From NCBI GenBank assembly GCA_003427395.1, contig BFEA01000543.1, positions 674,988-698,479 on the forward strand: a DNA stretch of 23,492 nucleotides, in the 5' to 3' direction. The position numbers were made by a program, and so were the translations under genes. This document shows, piece after piece, positions 1-8,169 of the stretch. Positions within the stretch are counted from its first letter, which is position 1; every line of letters begins with the position of its first letter. This stretch comes from Chara braunii. Lineage: Eukaryota > Streptophyta > Charophyceae > Charales > Characeae. Under the pieces are notes generated by a model. It ran no database searches. It had not been told where the DNA came from and saw nothing but the letters and a program-made list of their open reading frames with translations.

Positions 1-348
1 AAACATGAACGGCACAGTGAAACCATTCATTTTACTCATTCTTCTTTTGACTCCCTTTTCACTGTGCCTCTCACGTACAAGGCTCGCCACGTTGATGAAG
101 TTGAGCGCGAGCTGCCCCCATCCCCGTGTGCCATAACAGCCCACTTGTACGTTGTGAGAAAGAGGCAGAGTGAAGAGGGAGGGATACACACAGGGAGGAG
201 AGATGGAGAGCAGACAAACAAAGAACGATAAAGGGGAAGTAAGGGAAAGTATGGAGTGTGGAGTGAAGATGAAGGCAAAAGAGGATAAGAAAAGGCTCAA
301 GAATGAATCTGTCCTTGACGACAGAGAGGACATACATTGTAAGGATAC

Positions 349-697
349 CTAGCTGAGCATTCTCAGTGCAACAATTGCCACGACGGGTGGCATTGAGCAT
401 GCCCGCCATACACCCCCGACAAATGGCATGTCGATTGCAGGCCAAAATGAAAGAAGAACGGTCACCACAAAAGAGCATGCATTCAGTATAGCGACCATGG
501 CCGCAAAATGGACATATAGTGTCCGGATGTGGAGGGTGCCTGCAGTCGGGAACAGTGGGACAGTCCTCTGCACACATGGATGCAGAAACCATGTCATTGT
601 AGTGATTGTGACAGAGACGATGGCGGCTACAGCCGAATGTAACAGTGTTTGTGGTTGTGCAAAGGAGAAGGTCGCAGAGTGTTGGTGCATTGTCTTG
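349..697 (-). CDS. Probable internal exon encoding two tandem RING-like Cys/His modules
   Basis: This is an open stretch of 116 codons plus one base. Module one has C-x4-C-x9-C-x2-H-x2-C-x2-H-x9-C-x3-C-P. Module two has C-x3-C-x9-C-x2-H-x2-C-x2-C-x12-C-C. Between them sit C-R-H and C-P-F-C-G-H. The shared core spacing C-x9-C-x2-H-x2-C-x2-[C/H] is that of zinc-binding RING-type fingers, which commonly act in E3 ubiquitin ligases. The leading pairs (x4 and x3 instead of x2) are atypical. On the - strand the block is preceded by a good acceptor (GTGCTGCAG, AG at 699-698) and followed by a donor (CTAG|GTATCC, GT at 348-347). The TA microsatellite lies just upstream, where an intron would be. I do not recognise the family. 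It may be a host gene, a transposon-captured gene or a decayed fragment. Partner exons were not found. Confidence 0.42.
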
Positions 698-716
698 CTG
701 CAGCACGGGGCAGACG

Positions 717-739
717 ATATATATATATATATATATTGA

Positions 740-770
<31 letters not shown>
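717..770. repeat. (TA)n microsatellite, two blocks
   Basis: Alternating TA runs at 717-737 and 742-770 are separated by a short non-repeat interruption. They lie immediately upstream, in - strand sense, of the RING-like exon's acceptor. Open frames through here read Tyr-Ile repeats and are artefacts. Confidence 0.95.
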
Positions 771-772
<2 letters not shown>

Positions 773-985
773 ATAAGATGAGAGATCAGACTGGAAAACG
801 CGTCCAGTGTCCCTTATGTCAAATATCCACTCAATTCTTCCCTTCATTATGGTCAAGGGACCCTGAGACGGCAGCATTGATTACTTACTGTTGCAGGAAG
901 GATGTACTACCGTTCCACCCCTGTTTCTTTTCAGTTCTCTAGGCCATATCCTCAATTCCCCTCTTTTGCTGAAAATCCTCCTCTT

Positions 986-1110
986 TAAGGGCGTACTTAC
1001 ACTAGCAATGTTTTAAATTTATCTGACCACACTGAAGGCTAGACCTGGACATATCTGGCGACAATTACATCCACAAAAAGTAAAAAAGTCCTATTGTGAG
1101 TATGCGCTAA
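986..1110. mobile_element. Small TIR element flanked by TAA (MITE, PIF/Harbinger-like termini)
   Basis: The left end reads GGGCGTACTTACACTAG from 989. The reverse complement of the right end (to 1107) reads GCGCATACTCACAATAG, with about 13 of 17 positions matching. Both sides carry TAA (986-988 and 1108-1110), the 3-bp target site typical of PIF/Harbinger (Tourist-like) elements. The interior is about 85 bp with no coding potential. Similar termini occur at 4706-4793. Family assignment is inference from TSD length only. Confidence 0.5.
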
Positions 1111-1204
1111 CTGAAAAGTAAAAAGTATTCTGAAGAATCCCTCTCAGTTACCTACTAATCTGAGCAGTCCCTCTCGAACCACCACCTTGGCCTGTCCTGT
1201 AAAC

Positions 1205-1480
1205 TAGTTTTTGCTTAGGCACGGAAATGGCTTTCAGGAGGTTGTGGGTTCAATCCCCACTCACCGCCTGCGGTGCTCTTGGTGCCAACCAACTGAGATA
1301 GTGGACTTGCTCCCCCCGTTCGGTATTGTGTGTGGTGTGTGGGAGAGTGCTGGCCATAAACTGCCGTTACTCGATGGGGATGGAGGAAGTAGAAGGGAGG
1401 TGCAGCTACTGGCAAAATGCTCGGTCTTTGCCTTAGCTGCCTGCCCCCCCCACGGCGGCCCCACCCCTACTCCCTGACCA
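1205..1480 (+). mobile_element. tRNA-derived SINE-like element
   Basis: A Pol III B-box (GGTTCAATCC, 1247-1256) is preceded by an A-box-like segment near 1211-1224, embedded in the tRNA-like phrase GGTTGTGGGTTCAATCCCCA. The downstream part has no tRNA 3' half and runs into unrelated sequence, as in a SINE. The open frame through it (beginning at 1211) is a translation of the tRNA-like region, not a gene. The 3' end is not defined. Confidence 0.45.
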
Positions 1481-1620
1481 CCGCCGACCAGGGCGGAAGC
1501 CAACATGCGTCCCCTTAATTGTGAGAGATAGGTATGTTTGCAGGGGTATAGGCTTAAGAGTAGTGGTAGGTAGGTAGTGAAAGGTGAAATTAAGAGAATA
1601 ATATAGCGTAGTTTTTTTTG

Positions 1621-1653
1621 TTTTGTGCATGTGGTGAGTAGTGGAGCGAGGCC
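1621..1653 (+). repeat. Dispersed motif copy (TTTTGTGC...GAGTAGTGGAGCGAGGCC)
   Basis: This is one of four copies in the window of a roughly 33-bp motif. The others are at 2769-2802 (+), 7574-7608 (-) and 7665-7697 (+). This copy lies just upstream of the solo LTR and the 2769 copy lies just downstream of it. Function is unknown. It may be part of a longer, degraded repeat family. Confidence 0.6.
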
Positions 1654-1668
1654 TATTTTTGTTGTTCT

Positions 1669-2420
1669 TGAAACGGTATTCACCAGTTCGCAGTAGCCGA
1701 TGCAGATCCCAGGGCTCGATCCCGAGTCCTCACCTTACCTGTGTATAGTATTTGTGTCGACCCTGTGAGTTGAACCCGTGACCTGTGTGTTTGTAACAGT
1801 TGGTAGACTGTCGTAGGGTCCATAGGTAGCAGGGGTTCGATCTGTAGACCTGTCGAGTAGAAGTCTTAGGGAGTTCTAGAAGTCGTAGCTGTAGAACTTC
1901 TGAAAGGTCAAGGTCGTAGCTGCTACAGTCCTGAAGGGTCAAGGTCGTAGCTGCTACAGTCTTCGAAAGGCCAGGACCCAGACTTGCGGAAGGTCCTAGT
2001 AGTGGCCTTTCGAAGTTGCTCACGTTTAGGCTGAGGCAAGTGAGCAAGTGGGCAAGTGGGCAAGTGGTGAGCCCAACTGCAGTACGTCGGCGGTGCGACT
2101 GAATCGAGTTGGCAGTGCAAAACCATGCAGTCAGCAGTACCGGTCCCAGTCAGTCCTAGTCCAGTCAAGCAAGTACCATATGGGACTGTGTGCACCACGG
2201 GCATGGGAAAGGGCCAGACCAACGAACTACAGAAGTGTAAATCAAAGGGCAGCGTCCAGCCATTCATTCATTCCTGAGTGAGCCATGCGGAAGCGCTGCC
2301 ACAGCGACTTGTGCTAGGTGGTCTGCAGTGAGCCCGAAGATGAAGTGGGCGAGAGAGAAGGAGCTTAGCCATAGCGATAGGTTAGCAGCAGCCATAGCTG
2401 CCATAGCTGTAGATAGAGTT

Positions 2421-2456
<36 letters not shown>

Positions 2457-2678
2457 AGAGTATTGTGTGTGGGATATCCAGGGTGATCCTGTGTGTGCGA
2501 ACAGAGAGTTGTGTGGGCGCTGAGTCGCCATAGCCATTGAAGTGAACTTGTACCTGAACTGTGTTCTTGGCTACCATATCTCTGAGTTTCGAGTGGGCGC
2601 CTGTCGCCAGTTTGCTGCGCACCTGTTTGAATACATCTGAAGTGTGAATGAGAACGAGTCTGATTGCATTCTTGCACA
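1669..2678 (+). mobile_element. Solo LTR of the same Ty3/Gypsy family as the right-end element
   Basis: Read on the + strand, this aligns over nearly its whole length with the reverse complement of 18935-19841. Shared blocks include TGAAACGGTATTCA at the start, CAGATCCCAGGGCTCGATCC, AGTCAAGCAAGTACC, GCGTCCAGCCATTCATTCAT and AGTGTGAAT near the end. It begins TG and ends CA. No internal region follows on either side, so it is a solo LTR, or one whose partner is out of view. The flanking 5-mers (GTTCT and AAAGA) do not match, so either the ends are slightly misplaced or the insertion is old or rearranged. The core promoter position that is TATAAAT in the other copy is TGTAAAT here (2236-2242). 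Confidence 0.8.
2423..2454. repeat. (GT)n microsatellite inside the solo LTR
   Basis: About 16 GT units. The corresponding place in the 3' LTR (about 19162-19175, CA on the + strand) holds a much shorter tract, so the run has expanded within the LTR after insertion or differs between family members. Confidence 0.9.
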
Positions 2679-2804
2679 AAAGACAAAATATGGCGTTGTA
2701 TCTTTCTTTTTTTCTCTCTGTTTTTTTCCCCTCGAGTGTATCTTTCCTGTTCTAGCGATTGATTCCCATTTTGCACGTCGCGTGAGTAGTGGAGCGACGC
2801 GGAC

Positions 2805-2990
2805 AACAAGTGGTAGCTCAGTGGATAGAGCTCTGGAGTAGTCTGGAGGAGGTTGCAGGTTCGACTCCGGTTGACCCTCAGCCTCCCGTATGCGAGTCTG
2901 GTTAGCGTTAGGCTGACACCCCACGTACTTGTCCCCCACCTGGAGAGAGAAGGTTAACGGAGACCCTACCACTTGCCATGCCATTTATGC
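2805..2990 (+). mobile_element. tRNA-derived SINE-like element with intact A and B boxes
   Basis: The A box TAGCTCAGTGG (2814-2824) and B box GGTTCGACTCC (2858-2868) match the Pol III internal promoter consensus and are about 33 bp apart, as in a tRNA gene. There is no matching acceptor stem or complete cloverleaf. The sequence continues into non-tRNA DNA (AGCCTCCCGTATGCG and onward), so it is a SINE-type derivative rather than a tRNA gene. The 3' boundary is uncertain. It starts right after one copy of the dispersed 33-bp motif (2769-2802). Confidence 0.55.
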
Positions 2991-3029
2991 CTCAATTCAG
3001 AAAGTTCCCTGCAATCTTAGGGCTACATT

Positions 3030-3350
3030 TTACTGGTCTGTAATGGAGCTAGAATTGCATGATTTACGCTTGGGTTCTGGCAGCGCTGCAACCGAGAGGA
3101 ACACGTAAAAGGGAAAGGGTGACTGACAGTCAATTCTCCCCCACAGGGAGTAATCAATGCTGATCAGGGGTCCTTCGGCCTTGACGGAAGGAAGCATAGA
3201 GAGGGTATTTCTATGCAATCTTTTTTCGGCTTCCCGGTGGAAATGATCTGGGCTGATGCTCCCCAGACTGGATCTGGAGCCAGGACCATCAAAAAAAAGA
3301 AAAAAGAAAAAAAGAACAAGGAGATAAAACAACCACGCACCATGCATGCT
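3030..3350 (+). other. Non-coding stretch ending in an A-rich tail
   Basis: No gene was recognised. The segment ends in an A-rich run (about 3289-3330) interrupted by G, which looks like the degraded poly(A) tail of an older retro-insertion lying just 5' of the U6 retropseudogene. The - strand open frame here (3030-3368) reads into the A/T-rich tail and has no recognisable domain. Confidence 0.3.
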
Positions 3351-3428
3351 GTCCTTCGGGGCGTCCATTAAAATTGGATTAAAATTGGAACGATACAGAG
3401 AAGAAGATTAGCACGGCCCATGGGCACT
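3351..3428 (+). pseudogene. U6 snRNA retropseudogene, 3'-truncated
   Basis: The sequence starts GTCCTTCGGGG, like the 5' stem-loop of plant U6. It continues with AAAATTGGAACGATACAGAG and then AGATTAGCACGGCCC, the most conserved part of U6 snRNA including the ACAGAGA box. It is defective. TTAAAATTGGA is duplicated, an AAG is inserted next to the ACAGAGA box, and homology stops at about nucleotide 70. An A-rich tail follows at 3429-3450. The flanks CACCATGCATG (3339-3349) and CACCATGCACG (3450-3460) form a probable target-site duplication. No plant U6 upstream element or TATA box was seen. This pattern fits reverse transcription and insertion by non-LTR machinery. Confidence 0.82.
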
Positions 3429-3667
3429 TAAAAAAAAAACAAAAAAAACACCATGCACGTGCCATGTCGTATCCGACCCTTTGTTTGATGTGAGTAGGCA
3501 CCCCGTGTCTCGTCTTCAGAGGAATTATCTACCACTGTAGACATCTGAATACAACAGTAATTATTGACTGCATCTTTTTTGAAAGAATAATCCACAGGAT
3601 GTTATGGCTAGCAATAATAACGCAAAGAAGAGAAGTTTGATTGTTCAAGTGGTTGGACTTGTTGCAG

Positions 3668-3759
3668 GTAGCGTTCAACAAGAACATCATGAGGCCATGT
3701 GTTACACTGGAGGGAGATTTGTACAACCCGTCTGGACTGCTCACGGGAGGGACACGGAG
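3668..3759 (+). CDS. SMC2: SMC2 (condensin) exon: C-terminal end of the hinge
   Basis: This exon encodes 30 codons plus two bases (phase 2 at its 3' end). It contains VTLEGDLYNPSGLLTGGTR, the diagnostic end of the SMC2 hinge where the conserved Gly-Gly turn returns the chain into the second coiled coil. SMC2 pairs with SMC4 through the hinge to form the ATPase core of condensin, which compacts mitotic chromosomes. The acceptor is TTGCAG|GTAGCG (AG 3666-3667) and the donor is GGAG|GTATAA (GT 3760-3761). Joined to the next exon it reads ...GGTR-SKGGSVLTKLHEL, matching the plant family without gap. The preceding exon of the hinge was not found in 1-3660, so it presumably lies upstream of the window. 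Confidence 0.9.
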
Positions 3760-4705
3760 GTATAAACTTTTTTCTCGGCTGTGCTTTCTTGTGTGTCCTT
3801 ACAGCTTTCGGCAACTTGCCTGTGTAGACTCTTCTTCCTGTGCTTGGTTTGATCTCAAACGCTGTCCTGTCTCCGACTGTCCGTTTCCTGGCTATGTTAT
3901 AGCCAGTGTTGAGGCTGGGCTGGCAATGCCTGGCACAACCACTGGCACAACCACTGGCATTTTGAAAACAACTGATAATGTTAAGTAAGGCATGCAGACG
4001 CCGTGGTAGGATTCTCAGGTCAATATAGCAGGGACATTTTTGTATCAGAAGTAACAGTTGGATTGTGGCGACATTTGCCCTGTCAGTAAGTTGTTGGTTT
4101 ACAATACATTCTCAGGGCTAGAGTTATTCATCACACTTGTTTTTTTGGCTCCAGCTTCATTCTGGGGAGTGTCAATCCGGTTCCTATTGCACCGGCAAGT
4201 CAGAATACAGCATACAACACACTCCCCACTTCTCCCCTTTATGGTAGAGAGACCCGAGTGGTCCCCCCCTAACCCCTGCCTAAGTTAGCTTATTGCTACT
4301 GGCCCATTATTGCCTGTCCCATCCTCCTGTTTTAAATTTCTGCATCGGCTATGGCTGCCATCTCCCTCACGCTGAAACTGCCTCAACTTCCCTTAAGTCA
4401 TCCCTCTCAGTCTGCCCAAGGCAGATTGCCGTCAAGAACCCTAAACCCTCGGGGGGCTCTGGTCCTGTGCATGTCTTTTTTAAACCTCCCTAGAAGTGGG
4501 TTCCACCGGTGACCCCAGATCACTGCCACGTAAACCCTAAAAACCCAAGCCTGCAGCCACTTCTTCACAGCCCTGTTTTCCCCCGACCTCAGGCAATTGG
4601 CCTGGCCACGACCTGAGATGGATTTCTTCGGAGTTCTCACTTTGTTCTACAGAGACGTGATATAGACTGGGAGCGCTCTCTCTTGTTGGTCGGAGAAATG
4701 TCTTA

Positions 4706-4793
4706 GGGCGTACTCGCACGAGGACTTCCTTCCCAGTATGTAACTTCAATACCGTCCACAGCCGGTCCAAAACATTGTGATGGGAGTATGCCC
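4706..4793. mobile_element. Miniature inverted-repeat element with GGGCGTACTC terminus
   Basis: The left end GGGCGTACTCGCACGAGGA (from 4706) is roughly mirrored by the right end TTGTGATGGGAGTATGCCC (to 4793). Length is about 88 bp. Its terminus resembles that of the element at 986-1110. Left flank TTA and right flank GGG do not match, so no target-site duplication is seen. Confidence 0.38.
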
Positions 4794-4989
4794 GGGGTCT
4801 CCTCACGAAAGAGCACAAGCAGCATCTGACAGACATGAGTACACATCCGAGTTGAGTGGAGAAAAGATATGCCATATAACTGCAGTGTGCAACTGGCACC
4901 ATTCTCACAGATGTCGGGCATTCGAACTGGTGCCAAGTGGGATTATGAGTGGATTGAGTACTTCCTAAGGGCATGTAGGGTCACAACTA

Positions 4990-5093
4990 CCGTCTTCACC
5001 CGAATAGAACGCCCGGTCATTATCGCTGCATCTGGACCGAAAGTTGTCCAAATACAGCTATAATGACCGGGCGTTCTATTCGGGTAAAGATGG
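4990..5093. mobile_element. 105-bp-class MITE, TA-flanked, CCGTCTTC termini
   Basis: This is a near-perfect palindrome. The left arm starts CCGTCTTCACCCGAATAGAA and continues CGCCCGGTCATTAT. The right arm is ATAATGACCGGGCG followed by TTCTATTCGGGTAAAGATGG. It is flanked on both sides by TA (4988-4989 and 5094-5095), the target duplication of Tc1/mariner/Stowaway-type elements. It is non-coding and can fold into one long hairpin. Relatives are at 12763-12867, 18798-18902 and, by termini, 7325-8169. Confidence 0.85.
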
Positions 5094-6317
5094 TAGTAGA
5101 GCGGCGAAGTTCTCATGCATGCATGGACAGGCTCCGAGGTAGCTGAGGAGAAATGATGTCAGGAGAAAAACTTTTGTGATTCGCCAATTCTCTCAGCTAT
5201 TTCGTCCTTGTCTTCCCCTTCCCCAACCCCGACCGCCCCACACCCCTCCCCCGGCACCTGTTTCAATGAGAGGGGAACATGGAGAGAGTTACAAGCACAC
5301 CTTCAAACTCGTCTTGACTGACAAAACGTTTTTGGGTTTTTCAGGGACTCTTAGGAGGAAAGCTTTATATCCTGCAACCGCATGTCAGAGATCTTGATTG
5401 CAGGGCATACTACTTGCATCGATGAAATTAAGACAAAAACTCCTTTAGGTTTTTACTATTTAGATAATTTAGTACTTTTTTGCACGATTATTAAACTCAC
5501 TATGGCACCTGCTGTATTGATTCGGTCGTTAGTTCCAAACTAGTTAATTGTTGGATATCTTTGCTATTTGACAATTATTTGTCTAGGCGCTTTAGGGAAT
5601 TCAGGAAGAATCATTGTTGAATCATGTTCGATTCGTGAAACATGTCTACACTTTACGGTATACATCAGTTTACTCTCCAACTTTCTTCTTGATTCTGTTT
5701 CAAGTTTGAAGCAACTGAATACAGCTTTTAGCCCTCTTTCGACCACCACTCTCGCTTATGTATCTGTATGGCGGCGCCGTGAGTCAGATTCAGGTTACTA
5801 CGCCGAAGCGTCGGCTTATGTACCAACTGTATGGATCAACCCTGCAAGGAAGCGAACGTGAGGCGGAGCACTGGGTGGAGGAAGGAGGAGCTGAGATTGA
5901 GAAAGGAGACAACCATGGCGATGGAGGGCAAGTAGCAGTAGGAGGGAGAGGGCGAGACTATGAAGGTAGAGGGAGGAGGAGTCAAGCTGGGCTACGGAGG
6001 TAGATGGAAAGGGGAGAGTAGAGGTGGAGGAGGAGGAGGAAGATGAAACCGGCAAGAGAGAGTTACCTTTTCGGCTATGGTAGACCTTCGTCACCATGTC
6101 CTTGGTTGGGGCTGCATGGGGAAGCCCCCAACACCCTGTTGGGGTACTGGCTGAATGTCCGCTTCATGTGGGGTTGTGCCAGGTGCGGCTATCGCAGTAG
6201 GATTTGAAAGAGAGATGCTAGTAGTGGGTTGTCCTTTGAGCATCTGTGCTGCCGGTAGGCATGGATGAACTGCCATAGCTAGTCTTTTAACCATTAGTAG
6301 GAGCGAGCGAGCGAGAG

Positions 6318-6320
<3 letters not shown>

Positions 6321-6400
<80 letters not shown>

Positions 6401-6401
6401 N

Positions 6402-6490
<89 letters not shown>
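6321..6490. repeat. (GA)n microsatellite with one unresolved base
   Basis: About 170 bp of pure GA with a single N at 6401, preceded by a GAGC-type degenerate stretch from about 6301. The long - strand frame reading Ser-Leu repeats here is an artefact. True tract length is uncertain because the N may mark a collapsed or joined assembly point. Confidence 0.95.
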
Positions 6491-6495
<5 letters not shown>

Positions 6496-6888
6496 CTCTT
6501 TCAGTGCCAGCGGTAAGGAGGATCATTCAGATATTGATTCTTGTTCATTCATTCATTTGTTTTGGATTTGATTTTTAATAAGAGGAAGAGGTGTTTATGT
6601 GAAGAGCGATGATAATGGCAATGGGAGGGGGGACATGACCTTGTTTCAATCTTGTGGGAGAGGAATAGGGAGATGGCATAGTTTCAATCTGTGGCAAGAG
6701 GAGGAGGGAGAAGACCTTCTTCGTCTTCTTCTTTCTTCCTCCTTTCTTCTTCTCTCCTGGTCTAAAATTCTCTAAATCCACTTCTTCTTGAGTTGCGATG
6801 TATGACATTGTCTCAAAGTTCAGTTTTGCATTATGAACTCAACAGCGTCATAGCATTTATCCTGATATTTGTGATTCTTGATGTGCAG

Positions 6889-6985
6889 CAAGGGAGGATC
6901 AGTCTTGACCAAACTGCATGAGCTCTCCAGCATTGAGATGGAACTTGAAACTCATCAGGAGGCACTTTCCAAAGCAACTGCAGAG
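6889..6985 (+). CDS. SMC2: SMC2 exon: start of the second coiled-coil arm
   Basis: One base completes the split codon from the previous exon, followed by 32 codons. The translation begins KGGSVLTKLHELSSIEMELE, the SMC2 segment just after the hinge, where plant proteins also carry Gly-Gly, then Leu and a Leu-His-x-Leu stretch. The rest is heptad-like coiled coil rich in Glu, Leu and Thr. The acceptor is GATGTGCAG (AG 6887-6888) and the donor is GCAGAG|GTGAGC (GT 6986-6987). The exon ends in phase 0. Confidence 0.85.
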
Positions 6986-7324
6986 GTGAGCCAATGAGTC
7001 TGCATTCCTGCACTGCATCGAGGGTCTAACGTCAAACACAAGCAATATAACTGTTTTTTTCTTGACTGTTTTGTGGATATCTGCTTCCTAATGGGATGAA
7101 GTGTGTTCTCAAATTGTCATTCTTTGTCTGGAAAAGTCATGTGCAGTAGGGTAACAGGGAGACAATAGTGTTATCGCCTGAGGGGGTTCTTTGAGTCAAT
7201 CCACGGTGAATGATTCTGGACCTTTGCGGCGTTGTAGTAGTGCGTCACAGTGCCTTGTGTGCAAGTGGATATTTTAACCTACAAAGTATCTCCTGGCTGA
7301 AGTCAATATTTTTGCATCGGACTA

Positions 7325-8169
7325 CCGTCTTCCCCCGAACATAAGGCATATGCATTGTAAATGAATACGGTCCGTTTAATTCGCATATGCCTAATATTCG
7401 AGTTCAGTAGAACAAGTTTACGGACCATGGCGCGGTCCAGGCTGAGTAAGGTCAGTTCTGGCCAATGGCGGAGGGCCTCATTCCACTGACCATCACACCA
7501 ATAAAAAGGTAAAAAAGGTGGCATTGTATCTTTCCATGTTCTAGCTGAAGATTCATTCTCCCTTTCTCCACTTGGGGTCTCGCTCCACTCCTCACCAAAC
7601 GTGCAAAATGAGAATGAATCTTCCACTAGAACATGGAAAGATTCTACGCCGTATTTTTATTTCATTTTGTGCTTGTGGTGAGCAGTGGAGCAAGGCCGTT
7701 GGTGAGCGGTAGTTGAGGCGCATAGAATCCCTCCTGGCTTCAGAGTGCCGCTTTCTTGGCTGCGGTCCTGGCTTCATACTGCCATTTTCTCGGCGGCAGC
7801 CGCTATGCCCAAGGCCAAAACACAACACCTCTGTGATTAGGCGCCGGCAGGTTCAGCTCGCCAACAGTTGCAGGGGCCTGTCCCTGTAGCCAGGGCAGCA
7901 AGTTAAAAAAACGGAGCATGCGCTAACCTCCAAAAGAAAAGAAAAAGTAATGTTCCATTCGAATACGATTATACAACACTGTTTTGAAGTTTTTTTTTTT
8001 TGCAATTCGAATAGAACATGCCCCTTTTATTCCAATACAACAGAGATGCATTTTCTTCGAAGAGCCCTTCTATTCAAGAAAAGTGAAGTAGCCTTTTTGA
8101 AAATTCGATTTTTTTTCCCCTTCGAAAACTCGTATACAACGCACATGCTTTATGTTCGGGGGGAGACGG
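7325..8169. mobile_element. 845-bp non-autonomous TIR element, TA-flanked
   Basis: The left terminus is CCGTCTTCCCCCGAACATAA followed by GGCATATGC. The reverse-complemented right terminus is CCGTCTCCCCCCGAACATAA followed by AAGCATGTGC-like sequence. About 26 of the first 29 positions agree. TA flanks both ends (7323-7324 and 8170-8171). The first eight bases match the 105-bp MITEs at 4990, 12763 and 18798 with at most one change. No transposase frame is present. The left end alone is itself a short palindrome (7325-7407), so an alternative reading is two decayed MITEs facing each other with other repeats between them. Confidence 0.68.
7528..7642. repeat. Foldback: 33-bp inverted repeat with 49-bp loop
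   Basis: The arm 7528-7560 (ATCTTTCCATGTTCTAGCTG and onward) pairs with 7610-7642 (ending CTAGAACATGGAAAGAT) with few mismatches. The loop contains an inverted copy of the dispersed 33-bp motif (7574-7608), and a direct copy follows at 7665-7697. It lies inside the 845-bp element. Confidence 0.75.

Larger units (their letters stand above)
3760..6888 (+). other. SMC2 intron (3.1 kb)
   Basis: No host gene was seen. The intron contains two miniature inverted-repeat elements (4706-4793 and 4990-5093), isolated telomere-like ACCCTAAA motifs near 4437 and 4532, and a C-rich patch at 5215-5260. It also has a purine-rich patch at about 5860-6050 and the long (GA)n tract at 6301-6490. The splice ends are GTATAA and GTGCAG. 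Confidence 0.75.

Noticed and set aside
1211-1477. 88-codon open frame
   Set aside because: Its N-terminal part is the translation of a tRNA-like B-box region, a common artefact of SINEs.
2811-2885. Functional tRNA gene
   Set aside because: A and B boxes are good, but no complete cloverleaf or matching acceptor stem can be formed, and the 3' side is unrelated to tRNA.
3351-3428. Functional U6 snRNA gene
   Set aside because: Internal duplication and insertion, loss of the 3' third, no upstream Pol III promoter signals, and an A-rich tail with flanking duplication.
5758-6003. Gly/Arg/Glu-rich 81-codon frame
   Set aside because: Runs into a purine-rich low-complexity patch and lacks any domain.
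6287-6526. Ser-Leu repeat frame on the - strand
   Set aside because: Translation of the GA microsatellite.
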